In this document: one piece after another, positions 1 to 7,857 of the stretch
Numbering within the stretch: the stretch's first letter is position 1
Layout of the letters: every line of letters begins with the position of its first letter
Source of the DNA: Methylotuvimicrobium alcaliphilum 20Z
GTDB taxonomy: Bacteria; Pseudomonadota; Gammaproteobacteria; Methylococcales; Methylomonadaceae
Direction of reading: 5' to 3'
Assembly (NCBI RefSeq): GCF_000968535.2
Contig: NC_016112.1
Coordinates: 3,844,001-3,908,000, forward strand
DNA: 64,000 bases
Made by a program: the position numbers and the translations under genes
Notes under the pieces: model-generated
Told to the model about the DNA's origin: nothing
Database searches by the model: none
The model's input: only the letters and a program-made list of their open reading frames with translations

Positions 1-95
1 TCGCCTAACTCCGCTTGCATTTTCGTTAAAAAACCTAACACTAATTATTCCCCCGACATTTGAGTCGCTTCAAATAGAGCTGATAACTTCGCGCG

Positions 96-117
96 GAGCG
101 GGTTATTTAACCCGCTC
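96..117. repeat. Small hairpin
   Basis: A 9-bp inverted repeat, gagcgggtt and aacccgctc, is separated by 4 bases. There is no T-run on either side, so it does not look like an intrinsic terminator, although it lies downstream of moaE on the minus strand. I see nothing else in the first 155 bases. Confidence 0.4.
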
Positions 118-155
118 AAAACGTTTCGATTTGCTTTAGCCTCGCTCAACACATT

Positions 156-375
156 TATACCCATCGCACTTCAAATTTCGGCATTGACGCATGGAGGCGC
201 CGGGGTGTTCGGCAAAGGCTTTGACAGCATGGAGCCGGCATAGAGCCTACAGGGATGTATTCACCCAGCCCCTAAATTCCATAGCCCATCGGTCATGGTT
301 AATAGTCTTACTAATTTAGGGGCTGGGTCCTTTGACGGACACCCCGGCGCCGAAATTTGACCAGCAAAGGGTATA
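156..375. repeat. Nested inverted-repeat element (family C containing hairpin module R1)
   Basis: The outer arms run from tataccc at 156-162 with ttcaaatttcgg at about 170-181 to the matching cgaaatttga at 351-360 and gggtata at 369-375. Within them, ggcgccggggtgt at 196-208 pairs with acaccccggcgcc at 339-351. Nested inside is a hairpin with a perfect 16-bp arm, acccagcccctaaatt at 263-278 and its complement at 313-328. No coding potential is visible. Related copies occur at 4971, 5843, 42987 and 52076. The element lies just downstream of the minus-strand moaE gene. Confidence 0.8.
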
Positions 376-389
376 AAACCTCGCCCTTC

Positions 390-869
390 TCAATCCAAAA
401 ACGTCGATATATCTTTTTTTGGAGAACGCAAATAACCATCGGTATTATTCTCAACCCAGCGTTCGTCGCCATTTTGCAGTCGCTCTTTTTTCCAGAACGG
501 CGCTTTATTTTTTAGCGCCTCCATGATCTGACGACCCGCGTCGAAAGCATCGCCCCGATGCGAAGCCCAAACCGCGACCAACACAATCGGTTCATTCGGT
601 TTAATCTCGCCAACTCGATGCACGACTAAGGCATCCAGCAAATGCCAATCGCATATCGCTTGCTTTACGATATCATCCAATTGCTTTTCGGTCATGCCCG
701 GATAGTGCTCTAAAACCATACCGGTTACCGAATCGCCCTCGTTAAAATCCCGCATCGTCCCAACGAACACGTTAGTCGCTCCAAACTTACCCGTCCAATG
801 CTTCGCCGAATCTTGGTACACTACAACCTCATGCCACGGATCGAATAAATCGGCACTAATTTTGATCAT
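390..869 (-). CDS. moaE: Molybdopterin synthase catalytic subunit MoaE
   Basis: This is the large subunit of molybdopterin synthase, which together with thiocarboxylated MoaD adds the two dithiolene sulfurs to precursor Z (cPMP) in the cytoplasm. The 159-residue product has the family's usual length and its conserved blocks: FVGTMRDFN near residue 35, LEHYPGMTEKQLD near 53, HRVGEIKPNE near 84, and AVWASHRGDAFDA followed by KNKAPFWKKE near residues 98-127, which carries the active-site lysines. It follows moaD on the minus strand with a 6-base gap, so the two are probably co-transcribed and made in equal amounts. moaC lies divergently on the other side of moaD. Confidence 0.96.
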   Translation of the reverse strand: MIKISADLFDPWHEVVVYQDSAKHWTGKFGATNVFVGTMRDFNEGDSVTGMVLEHYPGMTEKQLDDIVKQAICDWHLLDALVVHRVGEIKPNEPIVLVAVWASHRGDAFDAGRQIMEALKNKAPFWKKERLQNGDERWVENNTDGYLRSPKKDISTFLD

Positions 870-875
870 ATCGTC

Positions 876-1115
876 TCAGCCTCCCGTAACCGGCGGAAAA
901 AAAGCCACTTCATCGCCGTTTTGAACCGAATGCTCAATACCGACATATTCCATGTTTACCGCGGCCAATATATTGTCCGGCATCGACCGGTTAGCATTGG
1001 CCATCGCCCAAATTTCCGCTACCGTCACTTTACCGCTCACATCAACCAGATCACCGGAGCGGCCGACACTGTCCTTCAAACTGGCAAAATAACGAACTTT
1101 AACTGACATAATCAT
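876..1115 (-). CDS. moaD: Molybdopterin synthase sulfur-carrier subunit MoaD
   Basis: This ubiquitin-fold sulfur carrier is activated as a C-terminal thiocarboxylate and hands sulfur to MoaE. The product is about 79 residues and ends in the diagnostic exposed Gly-Gly (PPVTGG). VKVRYFASLKD near the N-terminus is the typical first strand. Two starts are possible, at 1115 or two codons later at 1109. Neither has a strong ribosome-binding site, and the downstream ATG (MSVKVRYF) fits the family better. It is the first gene of a moaD-moaE pair that diverges from moaC across a 66-base gap, which should hold both promoters. I could not pick a convincing -35/-10 pair there. Confidence 0.95.
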   Translation of the reverse strand: MIMSVKVRYFASLKDSVGRSGDLVDVSGKVTVAEIWAMANANRSMPDNILAAVNMEYVGIEHSVQNGDEVAFFPPVTGG

Positions 1116-1181
1116 TCACGCTACACTGAAAAGATAAGATAATGAAGGCACATAACCATTTAATCATCTCATTTAAACTCT

Positions 1182-1658
1182 ATGACCCAATTGACCCATT
1201 TTAACCAATCCGGCGAAGCCCACATGGTCGATGTCGGCAATAAGGATATAACCGAAAGAGTCGCTATCGCCGAAGGCTATATTGAAATGAACCCGACGAC
1301 ACTAACACTCATCGAGCAAGGGACACATAAAAAAGGCGATGTACTAGGCATTGCCAGGATCGCGGGCATCATGGCCAGCAAAAAGACTGCCGACCTTGTA
1401 CCATTATGCCATCCGTTGCCTATTTCGCACGTCGAAGTCAACCTTGAAATCGAAAATGACACCAGTCGAGTGTATTGCCGAACCACCGTTAAAACCCGAG
1501 GACAAACCGGGGTCGAAATGGAAGCATTGACCGCTACCCAAGTCTCGTTACTGACTGTTTACGACATGTGCAAGGCGGTGGACCGGGGCATGACCATTCA
1601 AGGCGTACGGCTACTCAAAAAATCCGGCGGCAAGTCAGGCGATTGGCTACGCCCTTGA
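1182..1658 (+). CDS. moaC: Cyclic pyranopterin monophosphate synthase MoaC
   Basis: MoaC works with MoaA in the first step of molybdenum cofactor synthesis, closing the cyclic phosphate of cPMP. The 158-residue protein is full length and carries the known catalytic residues at the same numbers as the E. coli enzyme: Lys51 (HKKGDVL), His77 (PLCHPL), and Asp128 with Lys131 (YDMCKA). The MVDVGNKD and [11 protein letters not shown] blocks are also present. It is divergent from moaDE and is followed after 39 bases by a TupB-like permease in the same direction. That pairing suggests a small operon linking cofactor synthesis to oxyanion uptake. No moaA is in the window. Confidence 0.97.
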   Translation: MTQLTHFNQSGEAHMVDVGNKDITERVAIAEGYIEMNPTTLTLIEQGTHKKGDVLGIARIAGIMASKKTADLVPLCHPLPISHVEVNLEIENDTSRVYCRTTVKTRGQTGVEMEALTATQVSLLTVYDMCKAVDRGMTIQGVRLLKKSGGKSGDWLRP

Positions 1659-1697
1659 TAATACAGCCCAACCCTACAGTCGCCATCTCATTTTTAA

Positions 1698-2393
1698 ATG
1701 TCTTATTTTAGTGAAGCGTTAGCCGCCGCGTTCCGGCTCATTATACAATTCGATCGCGACATATTTTTTATCGTTTGGACTTCGCTAAAAATTGCCTTTG
1801 TCGCCACAATCTCCGCAGGGATTGGGGCAATCGTACTAGGAATATTGGCGACGGTTAGCGACTTTCACGGGAAACGCATTCTACAACATCTGCTAAACAC
1901 CTTATCGGCAATGCCTACCGTTATGATAGGTTTGATATTGTATGGACTGCTGAATCGCCGCGGACCATTCGGCGAATACGAGCTACTTTATACTCAAACA
2001 GCCGTGATTATAGGCGAGGCTTGTTTGATTTTTCCGATCATCATGAACATGACCATGGTTGGCGTTCAATCGGCCGACCGGCGTTTAGTAAATACATTAA
2101 AAATGCTCGGCGCCAGCCCTATCGATCAAATATTCCCGATTATCAGCGAGCTTCGTTTTATTTTATTGACCGCCATCATTACCGGCTTTGGCCGAGCCAT
2201 TGGCGAGGTTGGCGCCGCAATGATGCTCGGTGGGAATATTCAGGGCTCTACCCGCACAATCACGACTGCAATCGCATTAGAAACAGGCAAGGGCGATTTC
2301 GAAATGGGATTAGCTCTTGGAATACTGCTGCTGTCGATCGCTTTTCTCATTAATCTTGCATTGCAAATGCTGCCCGCCAAACCCGGCATATAA
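1698..2393 (+). CDS. TupB-like tungstate/oxyanion ABC transporter permease
   Basis: This is a 231-residue integral membrane protein with about five to six hydrophobic segments. It has the permease EAA-type signature late in the chain (GRAIGEVGAAMMLGGNI near residue 165-181), which contacts the ATPase subunit. Overall it resembles the TupB family of tungstate importers, a close relative of molybdate and sulfate permeases. Position directly after moaC supports a role in supplying molybdate or tungstate for cofactor synthesis, but that is inference. The substrate-binding protein and the ATPase that such a permease needs are not adjacent: the next gene, sodB, is on the other strand. They may be encoded elsewhere, or this may be a remnant of a larger operon. 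Confidence 0.8.
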   Translation: MSYFSEALAAAFRLIIQFDRDIFFIVWTSLKIAFVATISAGIGAIVLGILATVSDFHGKRILQHLLNTLSAMPTVMIGLILYGLLNRRGPFGEYELLYTQTAVIIGEACLIFPIIMNMTMVGVQSADRRLVNTLKMLGASPIDQIFPIISELRFILLTAIITGFGRAIGEVGAAMMLGGNIQGSTRTITTAIALETGKGDFEMGLALGILLLSIAFLINLALQMLPAKPGI

Positions 2394-2427
2394 AAAAAAA
2401 CCCCAACCACTGTAACTGCGATTGGGG
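2391..2427 (-). terminator. Rho-independent terminator of sodB
   Basis: Read on the minus strand, a 6-bp stem (ccccaa at 2422-2427 with ttgggg at 2401-2406) is followed by a run of nine to ten T residues. It lies about 80 bases past the sodB stop codon and directly abuts the stop of the convergent permease gene. Confidence 0.75.
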
Positions 2428-2444
2428 CCTATAAATCTTGCTAG

Positions 2445-2481
2445 TCAAATTTCGGTAATGCCGAATTTTGATCTACGATGG
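2445..2481. repeat. Collapsed copy of the family-C inverted repeat
   Basis: The sequence tcaaatttcggtaatgccg, followed by aattttgatctacgatgg, consists only of the two ends of the element family seen at 156-375 and 52095-52254, brought together with no interior. It looks like a minimal or internally deleted copy. It sits between the sodB stop codon and the sodB terminator. Confidence 0.6.
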
Positions 2482-2502
2482 ATTTTATAGATACTGCCGC
2501 AA

Positions 2503-3084
2503 TTAAGCCGTGTAATTTGCCGACGCAAAATCCCAATTGACAAGAGCCCAAAACGCCTCCAAGTATGCAGGACGTGCATTTCGGTAATCAATGTAGTAAG
2601 CATGCTCCCATACATCGCAAGTCAATAAAGGCGTCTGACCTTCAGTCAATGGGCAGCCTGCATTACTGGTACTCACCAAGGCCAAGGATCCGTCTTTATT
2701 TTTTACCAACCATGCCCATCCCGATCCGAAGGTGGTAACCGCACATTTGGTAAAAGCCGCTTTAAATTCGTCAAACGAACCAAAAGTTCTGTTGATCGCA
2801 TTCGCCAGATCGCCGGTCGGTTCGCCGCCGCCATTCGGGCTCAAGCTATTCCAATAAAAAGTGTGATTCCAGATTTGCGCCGCATTATTGAAAATACCGC
2901 CAGACGATTTAACCACAATTTCCTCGAGAGGCAATCCGTCAAATTCGGTACCGGGAACCAAATTATTGAGGTTTGTTACATAGGTTTGATGATGCTTTCC
3001 ATAATGAAACTCTAAGGTTTCCTCCGAAATATGAGGCGCCAGTGCATCTTTTGCATAAGGTAATGCAGGAAGTTCGTAAGCCAT
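2503..3084 (-). CDS. sodB: Iron superoxide dismutase SodB
   Basis: SodB converts superoxide to oxygen and hydrogen peroxide in the cytoplasm. The 193-residue product has exactly the length of E. coli SodB, and all four metal ligands align at the same numbers: His27 (FHYGKHH), His74 (WNHTFYW), Asp157 and His161 (DVWEHAYY). Gln70 in AAQIWNHTF is typical of the iron rather than the manganese type. An aggag ribosome-binding site precedes the ATG. It is monocistronic, with a promoter-like TATAAT upstream at 3164-3169 and an intrinsic terminator at 2391-2427. Confidence 0.98.
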   Translation of the reverse strand: MAYELPALPYAKDALAPHISEETLEFHYGKHHQTYVTNLNNLVPGTEFDGLPLEEIVVKSSGGIFNNAAQIWNHTFYWNSLSPNGGGEPTGDLANAINRTFGSFDEFKAAFTKCAVTTFGSGWAWLVKNKDGSLALVSTSNAGCPLTEGQTPLLTCDVWEHAYYIDYRNARPAYLEAFWALVNWDFASANYTA

Positions 3085-3163
3085 GTATTTCTCCTAAATT
3101 TTGAATAAAAAAACAACCGACAACATGCCGGGCAGAAAAAGAAACCAAGTAATTTAATAAAGA

Positions 3164-3192
3164 ATTATACTTTATCACTCGCAGCCGATTAA
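3164..3192 (-). promoter_or_regulatory. Candidate sodB promoter
   Basis: On the minus strand a perfect TATAAT lies at 3169-3164, about 80 bases before the sodB ATG. The best -35 match at 17-base spacing (ttaatc) is weak, which could mean activator dependence. This was seen by eye only. Confidence 0.45.
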
Positions 3193-3431
3193 ATAAAGCC
3201 CCCCACGAGCCGACATGCATATTTAAGGAGCATGCATTTCTAAACATTCGGCATCGACTGATGAAAACATCGGCGCCCGCGAAATCTTGAGCGGCCACCG
3301 CCCAGCACAGAAATCTAACTACCAAAAGTATGGTACCAAAATAGATTTTTATTGCATAACGATTCGATCATAACAGCAATTCCCAATTTGAAGATCAATA
3401 AAGTATGCGGGGCGAGCTTGGTGATGCAGTA

Positions 3432-3479
3432 CGTCCTTTGACGGACACCTCGGCGCCGAATTTTGACCTACGATGGATA
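3432..3479. repeat. Solo arm of the family-C repeat
   Basis: The stretch cctttgacggacacctcggc, continuing to gaattttgacctacgatgg, matches the right arm of the element at 329-375. No matching left arm is visible nearby, so this is a decayed or truncated copy. Apart from this and the palindrome at 3555-3702, the gap between sodB and the next gene shows nothing recognisable. Confidence 0.55.
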
Positions 3480-3554
3480 TATTTTGCCATTACCGGCCAA
3501 CCACAATAGCCGCAACACGCTATAATAAACGCATTTTCGTATAACATTCGCAAT

Positions 3555-3702
3555 TATTCAGCATAAGTCATGTATGAGAAGGTGTCAGGCATTGATTTAT
3601 AAGGCTGTCTGCAACAGGACGTTGCAGCCAGAGCTTACAGGGATGTATTCACGCGTCCTTAGAAATCAATGCCTGACACCAACCTACCGCATGCGCTGAA
3701 TA
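3555..3702. repeat. Inverted-repeat element, family E
   Basis: The outer arms are tattcagc at 3555-3562 and gctgaata at 3695-3702. The inner arms are the strong 20-base match ggtgtcaggcattgatttat at 3581-3600 and its counterpart at 3661-3680. The interior holds a short hairpin around gcaacaggacgttgc at 3611-3625. It also carries the segment acagggatgtattcac at 3637-3652, shared with the other element families in this window. There is no open reading frame. A related half-element occurs at 51819 and 52411. Confidence 0.7.
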
Positions 3703-3724
3703 GTTACTAACATTCTTCACTATT

Positions 3725-4195
3725 ATGGCAATCGAGATAGAACACAAATTTTTATTACTTAATGACCACTGGCGAAATTTTGTCACCAAATCCACAAAGT
3801 ATAAGCAAGGTTATTTAGCTTCGGAAAAGAACACTTCAATTCGCGTAAGAATCAGTGATAATGAAGCATGGCTTAACATCAAAAGCGCCACAATAGGCAA
3901 TTTTCGCCATGAATACGAATACGAAATTCCTTATCAAGATGCTGAGGAAATAATCAGCAATCTCTGCAGAAAACCACTAATTGAAAAAACCCGTCACTTG
4001 ATACCGATAGGCCCGCATATCTGGGAAATCGATGAGTTCGAAGGGGAAAACCAAGGACTCATCGTCGCTGAGATTGAATTACAGGATACCGATCAATCCT
4101 TCAATAAACCGGAATGGATAGGGCAAGAAGTCACGCATGATTTGCGTTATTACAACAACAACTTATCATTAAACCCATTTTCAAAATGGACTTAA
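3725..4195 (+). CDS. CYTH-domain protein, probable triphosphate-processing enzyme
   Basis: This is a 156-residue single-domain CYTH (triphosphate tunnel metalloenzyme) protein. The N-terminal ExExK signature is Glu4-Ile-Glu6-His-Lys8. Alternating charged strands follow: RVRIS near 41, WLNIKS near 49, YEYEIP near 64, WEIDEFEGE near 100 and IVAEIEL near 112. Together these build the tunnel that binds polyphosphate and metal ions. Known members of this bacterial subgroup hydrolyse tripolyphosphate, though others are adenylate cyclases or thiamine triphosphatases, so the substrate is uncertain. It is followed after 60 bases by a TPR protein gene in the same direction. The upstream gap is filled by a palindromic repeat, and no promoter is evident. 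Confidence 0.85.
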   Translation: MAIEIEHKFLLLNDHWRNFVTKSTKYKQGYLASEKNTSIRVRISDNEAWLNIKSATIGNFRHEYEYEIPYQDAEEIISNLCRKPLIEKTRHLIPIGPHIWEIDEFEGENQGLIVAEIELQDTDQSFNKPEWIGQEVTHDLRYYNNNLSLNPFSKWT

Positions 4196-4255
4196 TGTAA
4201 TTTAAAAGCATAAATATCATTGTAATAGAGGTTTTTTTGCCCTATTATTTAAGGC

Positions 4256-4921
4256 ATGAAAAGATTTATTTTTGTTGTTTTTTTGCTACTTCCTTACCCA
4301 GGCTTCGCTAATGAGCTTGACCGTGTCGTTCACGCAATAGAAGCAGAATGGGCCTCAATTTACTTTTCCGCAGAAATTCGCGACAAAGAAAACGCTTACA
4401 CCCGCCTACTGAATAAAACCACAGAATTCGCCAAGCAAACCCACGACAGCCCAGAATTAATGTTTTGGCAAGCTACCATCATTGCCTCTAGAGCTGAACA
4501 TCAAAACCCCATCGAAGCCTTGGCCGCCATTCATAAAGCACAGGATTTACTGATAAAAACCATAAACATTAAACCCGACACGCTGGATGGATCCGCACTC
4601 ATTACATTAGGCTCACTCTATTATCAAGCACCCGGCTGGCCAATTGCCTTCGGAGACGATAAAAAAGCCGAGCAATACCTAAAAAAAGGACTACAAATCA
4701 ACCCTCAGGGAATAGAAAGCAACTTTTACTATGGGCAATATCTCTTGAATAAAGACCAGCCGGAAGAAGCAATTGAGTATTTCAAAACAGCATTAAACGG
4801 ACCGGTACGCCAAGAACAAGAATTTGCCGACTCATCTCTTAAAGAAAAAATAAAACAAATAATCATCAAGACAGCCAACATCGAATCGAAATCGCAAAAA
4901 AAACAGATTGCATCTTTATAG
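4256..4921 (+). CDS. Exported tetratricopeptide-repeat protein
   Basis: This is a 221-residue protein with an N-terminal signal peptide (MKRFIFVVFLLLPYPGFAN, probable cleavage near residue 18-19), so it should be periplasmic or membrane associated. The mature part is helical. It contains TPR-like units, clearest in the second half: AEQYLKKGLQINPQGIESNF near 150 and PEEAIEYFKTAL near 182. The last 30 residues are lysine rich. It resembles small TPR proteins annotated near TRAP transporters or as hypothetical proteins, and I cannot name a function. It runs in the same direction as the CYTH gene and may be co-transcribed with it. Confidence 0.75.
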   Translation: MKRFIFVVFLLLPYPGFANELDRVVHAIEAEWASIYFSAEIRDKENAYTRLLNKTTEFAKQTHDSPELMFWQATIIASRAEHQNPIEALAAIHKAQDLLIKTINIKPDTLDGSALITLGSLYYQAPGWPIAFGDDKKAEQYLKKGLQINPQGIESNFYYGQYLLNKDQPEEAIEYFKTALNGPVRQEQEFADSSLKEKIKQIIIKTANIESKSQKKQIASL

Positions 4922-4970
4922 ACTACTTCGAAACGGTACCCCAAACTCCATTGCTGCAAATTCGTATTTT

Positions 4971-5260
4971 ACCTTTCGCACTTCAAATTTCGGCAGTGCC
5001 AGAGAAGGCGCCAGGGCGTCCGGTCGATTTTCGCTCCTCGGCAATTGCTGAGTTACATGGATGCAATGAATGCAGAAAATGCAGGAGCATTTTTCTGCCC
5101 TGCATTGCCCTAATACACACCATCCATTGTGCTCACAAAGGCTTTGCCAGCATAGAGCCTACATGGATGTATTTACCCAGCACCTAAATTATCCATAGCC
5201 CATTGGCCATGGATAATTTAGGCGCTGGATTTATGACGCTCCCCTCGACAGGCATACCAC
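4971..5260. repeat. Nested inverted-repeat element (family C left arm plus R1 hairpin)
   Basis: It begins with cctttcgcacttcaaatttc at 4972-4991, the left arm of family C. The shared core segment gcctacatggatgtattta lies at 5157-5175, followed by an R1 hairpin. The hairpin arms are ccagcacctaaattatcc at 5177-5194 and its one-mismatch complement ending at 5228. The right arm of family C is degraded. The sequence tttac just before the hairpin and tttat just after it may be a short target duplication. Short reading frames through this region are not believable genes. Confidence 0.65.
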
Positions 5261-5446
5261 ACGCCCTTAGATCGGAGAAACAGCTCAAACTGAGAATTGC
5301 GGCATACTTAGCTTTTTTAAGCACAAGATCAGCGATATTTTGTAGAATGTATTTATCATCTCAAGAGATTCATTCAGAACTTGCTTTCTGATATGATTAG
5401 TCCATTTTAAATACGCAATTTTAATTAACATCAATTGGTAACCAAT

Positions 5447-5770
5447 ATGACCTTTGTAGTCACCGAGAACTGTATTAAATGTAAATATACCGACTGCGTT
5501 GACGTTTGCCCCGTCGACTGCTTCCATGAAGGCCCCAACTTTCTCGTTATCGACCCCGACGAATGCATTGATTGCACGCTGTGTGAACCCGAATGCCCCG
5601 CGGAAGCCATTTTTGCCGAAGACGAACTACCGGAAGGGCAAGAGATGTTTATCGAAATTAATGCCGATCTCGCAAAGAAATGGCCCGTAATCAGTGAAGT
5701 CAAGCCCCCCCTGCCTGAAGCCGACGAGTGGAACGGCAAACCGGATAAAACAAAACTATTGGAAAAATGA
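5447..5770 (+). CDS. fdxA: Seven-iron ferredoxin FdxA
   Basis: This is a small soluble electron carrier of 107 residues with one [3Fe-4S] and one [4Fe-4S] cluster, of the Azotobacter ferredoxin I type. Counted from the chosen start (MTFVVTENC), Cys9, Cys17 and Cys50 should bind the three-iron cluster. Cys21, Cys40, Cys43 and Cys46 should bind the four-iron cluster, and the extra Cys12 and Cys25 are also conserved. A TTG four codons upstream extends the frame, but family comparison favours the ATG at 5447. The usual acidic C-terminal tail is present. Its partner enzyme is not evident from the neighbourhood, which is repeats on both sides. Confidence 0.95.
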   Translation: MTFVVTENCIKCKYTDCVDVCPVDCFHEGPNFLVIDPDECIDCTLCEPECPAEAIFAEDELPEGQEMFIEINADLAKKWPVISEVKPPLPEADEWNGKPDKTKLLEK

Positions 5771-5775
5771 CCCAC

Positions 5776-6330
5776 TAAAATTTCGCGATAAACAACGTCC
5801 TGCAACCATGAGCTTTGCAGAGGGTTTGGCAGGACGCCATGAACCCAGCACCTAAATTCCATAGGCAATTGGCTATGATTAAAAATGACTATGTTCGCGT
5901 TAATAGTTGATACTTTTGAACTTAAAGCCAACATGAAACCCCAGAACACAAACTCTGAATAACTTTCTTTTTTCAATATCACGCCAATGGTTGAAAGGAG
6001 GGTACGGTTGCTCGATTGACAGGTGCCGCGGCGGCAGGGATAGCCGCCGTCAAGCCTACATGGAGGTATTTACGGCGTCCTGTCAGGCGAGTAATCGTAT
6101 ACCCTCTTCCACGCTCAGTGTATTGGAAAGCAATCATTGACTATTTCCTAATGGGTTTATTTAGTAGGAAAAAGAACCGTTTCAATTGCTAACGCGAACA
6201 TAGCTTTAAAAATAATGGCTTATTTAGGTGCTGGGTGAATTTAGGTTTTGCAGGAGCAGAAATCTATCCTGCCGCAGACACCCCACCACCGACATCTCTT
6301 TTAAATGCCGAAACTTGAACTGTAAAAGGC
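5776..6330. repeat. Mosaic of nested inverted-repeat elements (A, R1, D, A-core, C fragment)
   Basis: The gap between fdxA and rplQ is almost entirely repeat. Reading inward, family A end sequence (taaaatttcgcgataaac, 5776-5793) opens it. Next come R1 arms acccagcacctaaat at 5843-5857 and the complement at 6222-6236. Inside these is element D, with 22-base ends starting ctatgttcgcgtta at 5889 and its counterpart ending at 6203. Inside D is another family-A core, ggagggtacggttgctcg at 5998-6015 pairing loosely with the region to 6110. A family-C-like fragment, gccgaaacttgaac, occurs at 6307-6320. No gene is visible. Confidence 0.7.
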
Positions 6331-6352
6331 ATATCACATAACCATAAAACAC

Positions 6353-6397
6353 AAGACATAAAAAAAGCCGGTTTAAAACCGGCTTTTTTTATGTCTT
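6353..6397 (-). terminator. Rho-independent terminator of the ribosomal super-operon
   Basis: This is a near-perfect 45-base palindrome centred at about 6375. Its GC-rich core gccggttt/aaaccggc is flanked by A and T runs of seven, so it can work in both directions. It sits 20 bases after the rplQ stop codon and closes the long minus-strand operon. Confidence 0.92.
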
Positions 6398-6415
6398 GAT
6401 AAGTGTCAGGAAAAT

Positions 6416-6796
6416 TTACTCAGCATTATCGCTAGCTATCGGACGATCAACCAACTCTACATAAGCCATAGGAGCGGAGTCGCCGGGTCTAAAACCACAT
6501 TTCATAATGCGTAAATACCCACCTTGACGATCTTTATAACGAGGACCCAATTCATTAAACAATTTAGTCACTATCGAACGGTCGCGCAACTTAGCGAAGG
6601 CCAATCTTCTTTTTGCGACCGAATCTTCTTTGGATAAAGTGATTAACGGCTCCGCATAACTTCTTAACTCTTTAGCCTTAGGCAAAGTAGTTTTAATAAG
6701 CTCATGCTTAATTAGCGAACCAACCATATTGCTGAATAGCGCCTTACGGTGGCTGCTATTCATATTAAACTTTCTTCCAGACTTACGATGTCTCAT
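6416..6796 (-). CDS. rplQ: 50S ribosomal protein bL17
   Basis: This is a large-subunit protein near the exit tunnel. The 126-residue product begins [20 protein letters not shown], the highly conserved N-terminus that contacts 23S rRNA. It also has the family's [15 protein letters not shown] block near residue 92-106. It is the last gene of the alpha operon (rpsM-rpsK-rpsD-rpoA-rplQ), 26 bases after rpoA, and is followed by a strong palindromic terminator. Confidence 0.98.
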   Translation of the reverse strand: MRHRKSGRKFNMNSSHRKALFSNMVGSLIKHELIKTTLPKAKELRSYAEPLITLSKEDSVAKRRLAFAKLRDRSIVTKLFNELGPRYKDRQGGYLRIMKCGFRPGDSAPMAYVELVDRPIASDNAE

Positions 6797-6822
6797 TGTA
6801 ATTACGACCTAAAGTTATAATT

Positions 6823-7833
6823 TTAAAAACTGCTTTGATTTTGATCAATCAGATTATCAGGAGGCCAATTTTCTAGGCGCATACCTAGAGATAATCCTTT
6901 TAAAGCCAGCACATCTTTGATTTCCGTGAGGGACTTTTTACCTAAATTTGGGGTTTTAAGCAACTCAACTTCAGTTCTTTGAATCAAGTCACCTATATAA
7001 AAAATGTTTTCCGCTTTTAAACAGTTTGCTGATCTAACAGTTAATTCTAAATCATCAACAGGTCTCAACAAAACAGGATCGATATCCGGACCTTCTTGAG
7101 GCGCTTCTTTTTCATCGACAGGAGGAGCAACCTTTTCAAAATCCACGAAAACGGATAATTGATCATGCAATATGGTTGCCGCTAGCTTTATAGTCTCTTC
7201 CGGATCAACCGTACCATTTGTCTCTAGCTCAACGATTAACTTATCGAGATTCGTTCTCTGCTCTACGCGAGTACTCTCGACTTGATAAGCAACTTTTATA
7301 ATCGGACTATACGAAGCATCAACTTGCAGACTACCAATGATAGGATTATCGGTTTGCTGTTTTCGCGCACTAACCGGCTCATACCCTCGACCTCTTCTGA
7401 CGCGAATCTTCATATTGAATTGCTTATCCTGGGTCAAATTTGCAATAACCAAGTCAGGATTAACAATTTCTACATCGTGAGGTAACTGAATATCTGCAGC
7501 AGTAACAACACCGACACCGCTCTTGGAAAGAGTCAATACGACATCATCTTTCGAGTGCAAAAGGACTGCTAACTTTTTCAAGTTTAAGATGATATCAATA
7601 ACATCTTCTTGAACGCCCTCAATCGCGGTATATTCGTGCAGCACACCTTCAATTTCTATATCTGTAACTGCGCAACCGGGAATCGAAGACAATAACACCC
7701 GTCTCAAAGCGTTACCAAGCGAATGTCCGAATCCACGCTCAAGAGGCTCTATTACAATCCTTGAATGATTAGCGGATTTGCTTACCACCTCAACAAGACG
7801 AGGTCTTAATAAGCCGGAAATACTATTCTGCAT
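6823..7833 (-). CDS. rpoA: RNA polymerase alpha subunit
   Basis: Alpha dimerises to start assembly of RNA polymerase and contacts promoters and activators. The 336-residue protein has the N-terminal assembly domain (residues 1 to about 235, with [20 protein letters not shown] near 32-51). An acidic proline-rich linker lies near 240-255, and the C-terminal domain follows. The DNA-binding determinant of that domain is intact (Arg267, Asn270, Cys271, Leu272, Lys273, plus Lys300 and Ser301). An aaggga ribosome-binding site precedes the ATG. It lies between rpsD and rplQ in the alpha operon, as in most proteobacteria. Confidence 0.99.
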   Translation of the reverse strand: MQNSISGLLRPRLVEVVSKSANHSRIVIEPLERGFGHSLGNALRRVLLSSIPGCAVTDIEIEGVLHEYTAIEGVQEDVIDIILNLKKLAVLLHSKDDVVLTLSKSGVGVVTAADIQLPHDVEIVNPDLVIANLTQDKQFNMKIRVRRGRGYEPVSARKQQTDNPIIGSLQVDASYSPIIKVAYQVESTRVEQRTNLDKLIVELETNGTVDPEETIKLAATILHDQLSVFVDFEKVAPPVDEKEAPQEGPDIDPVLLRPVDDLELTVRSANCLKAENIFYIGDLIQRTEVELLKTPNLGKKSLTEIKDVLALKGLSLGMRLENWPPDNLIDQNQSSF

Positions 7834-7857
7834 TTATATCCCTTAGTTTAAGGTTTA

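Noticed and set aside
2963-3325. Minus-strand frame overlapping the sodB start
   Set aside because: It covers the sodB promoter and the N-terminus of SodB in another frame.
4951-5391. Two plus-strand reading frames after the TPR gene
   Set aside because: They run through inverted-repeat DNA, have no family resemblance and no ribosome-binding sites.
5431-5982. 183-residue minus-strand frame opposite fdxA
   Set aside because: It is the mirror of a clear 7Fe ferredoxin gene and extends into repeats; its composition is not protein-like.
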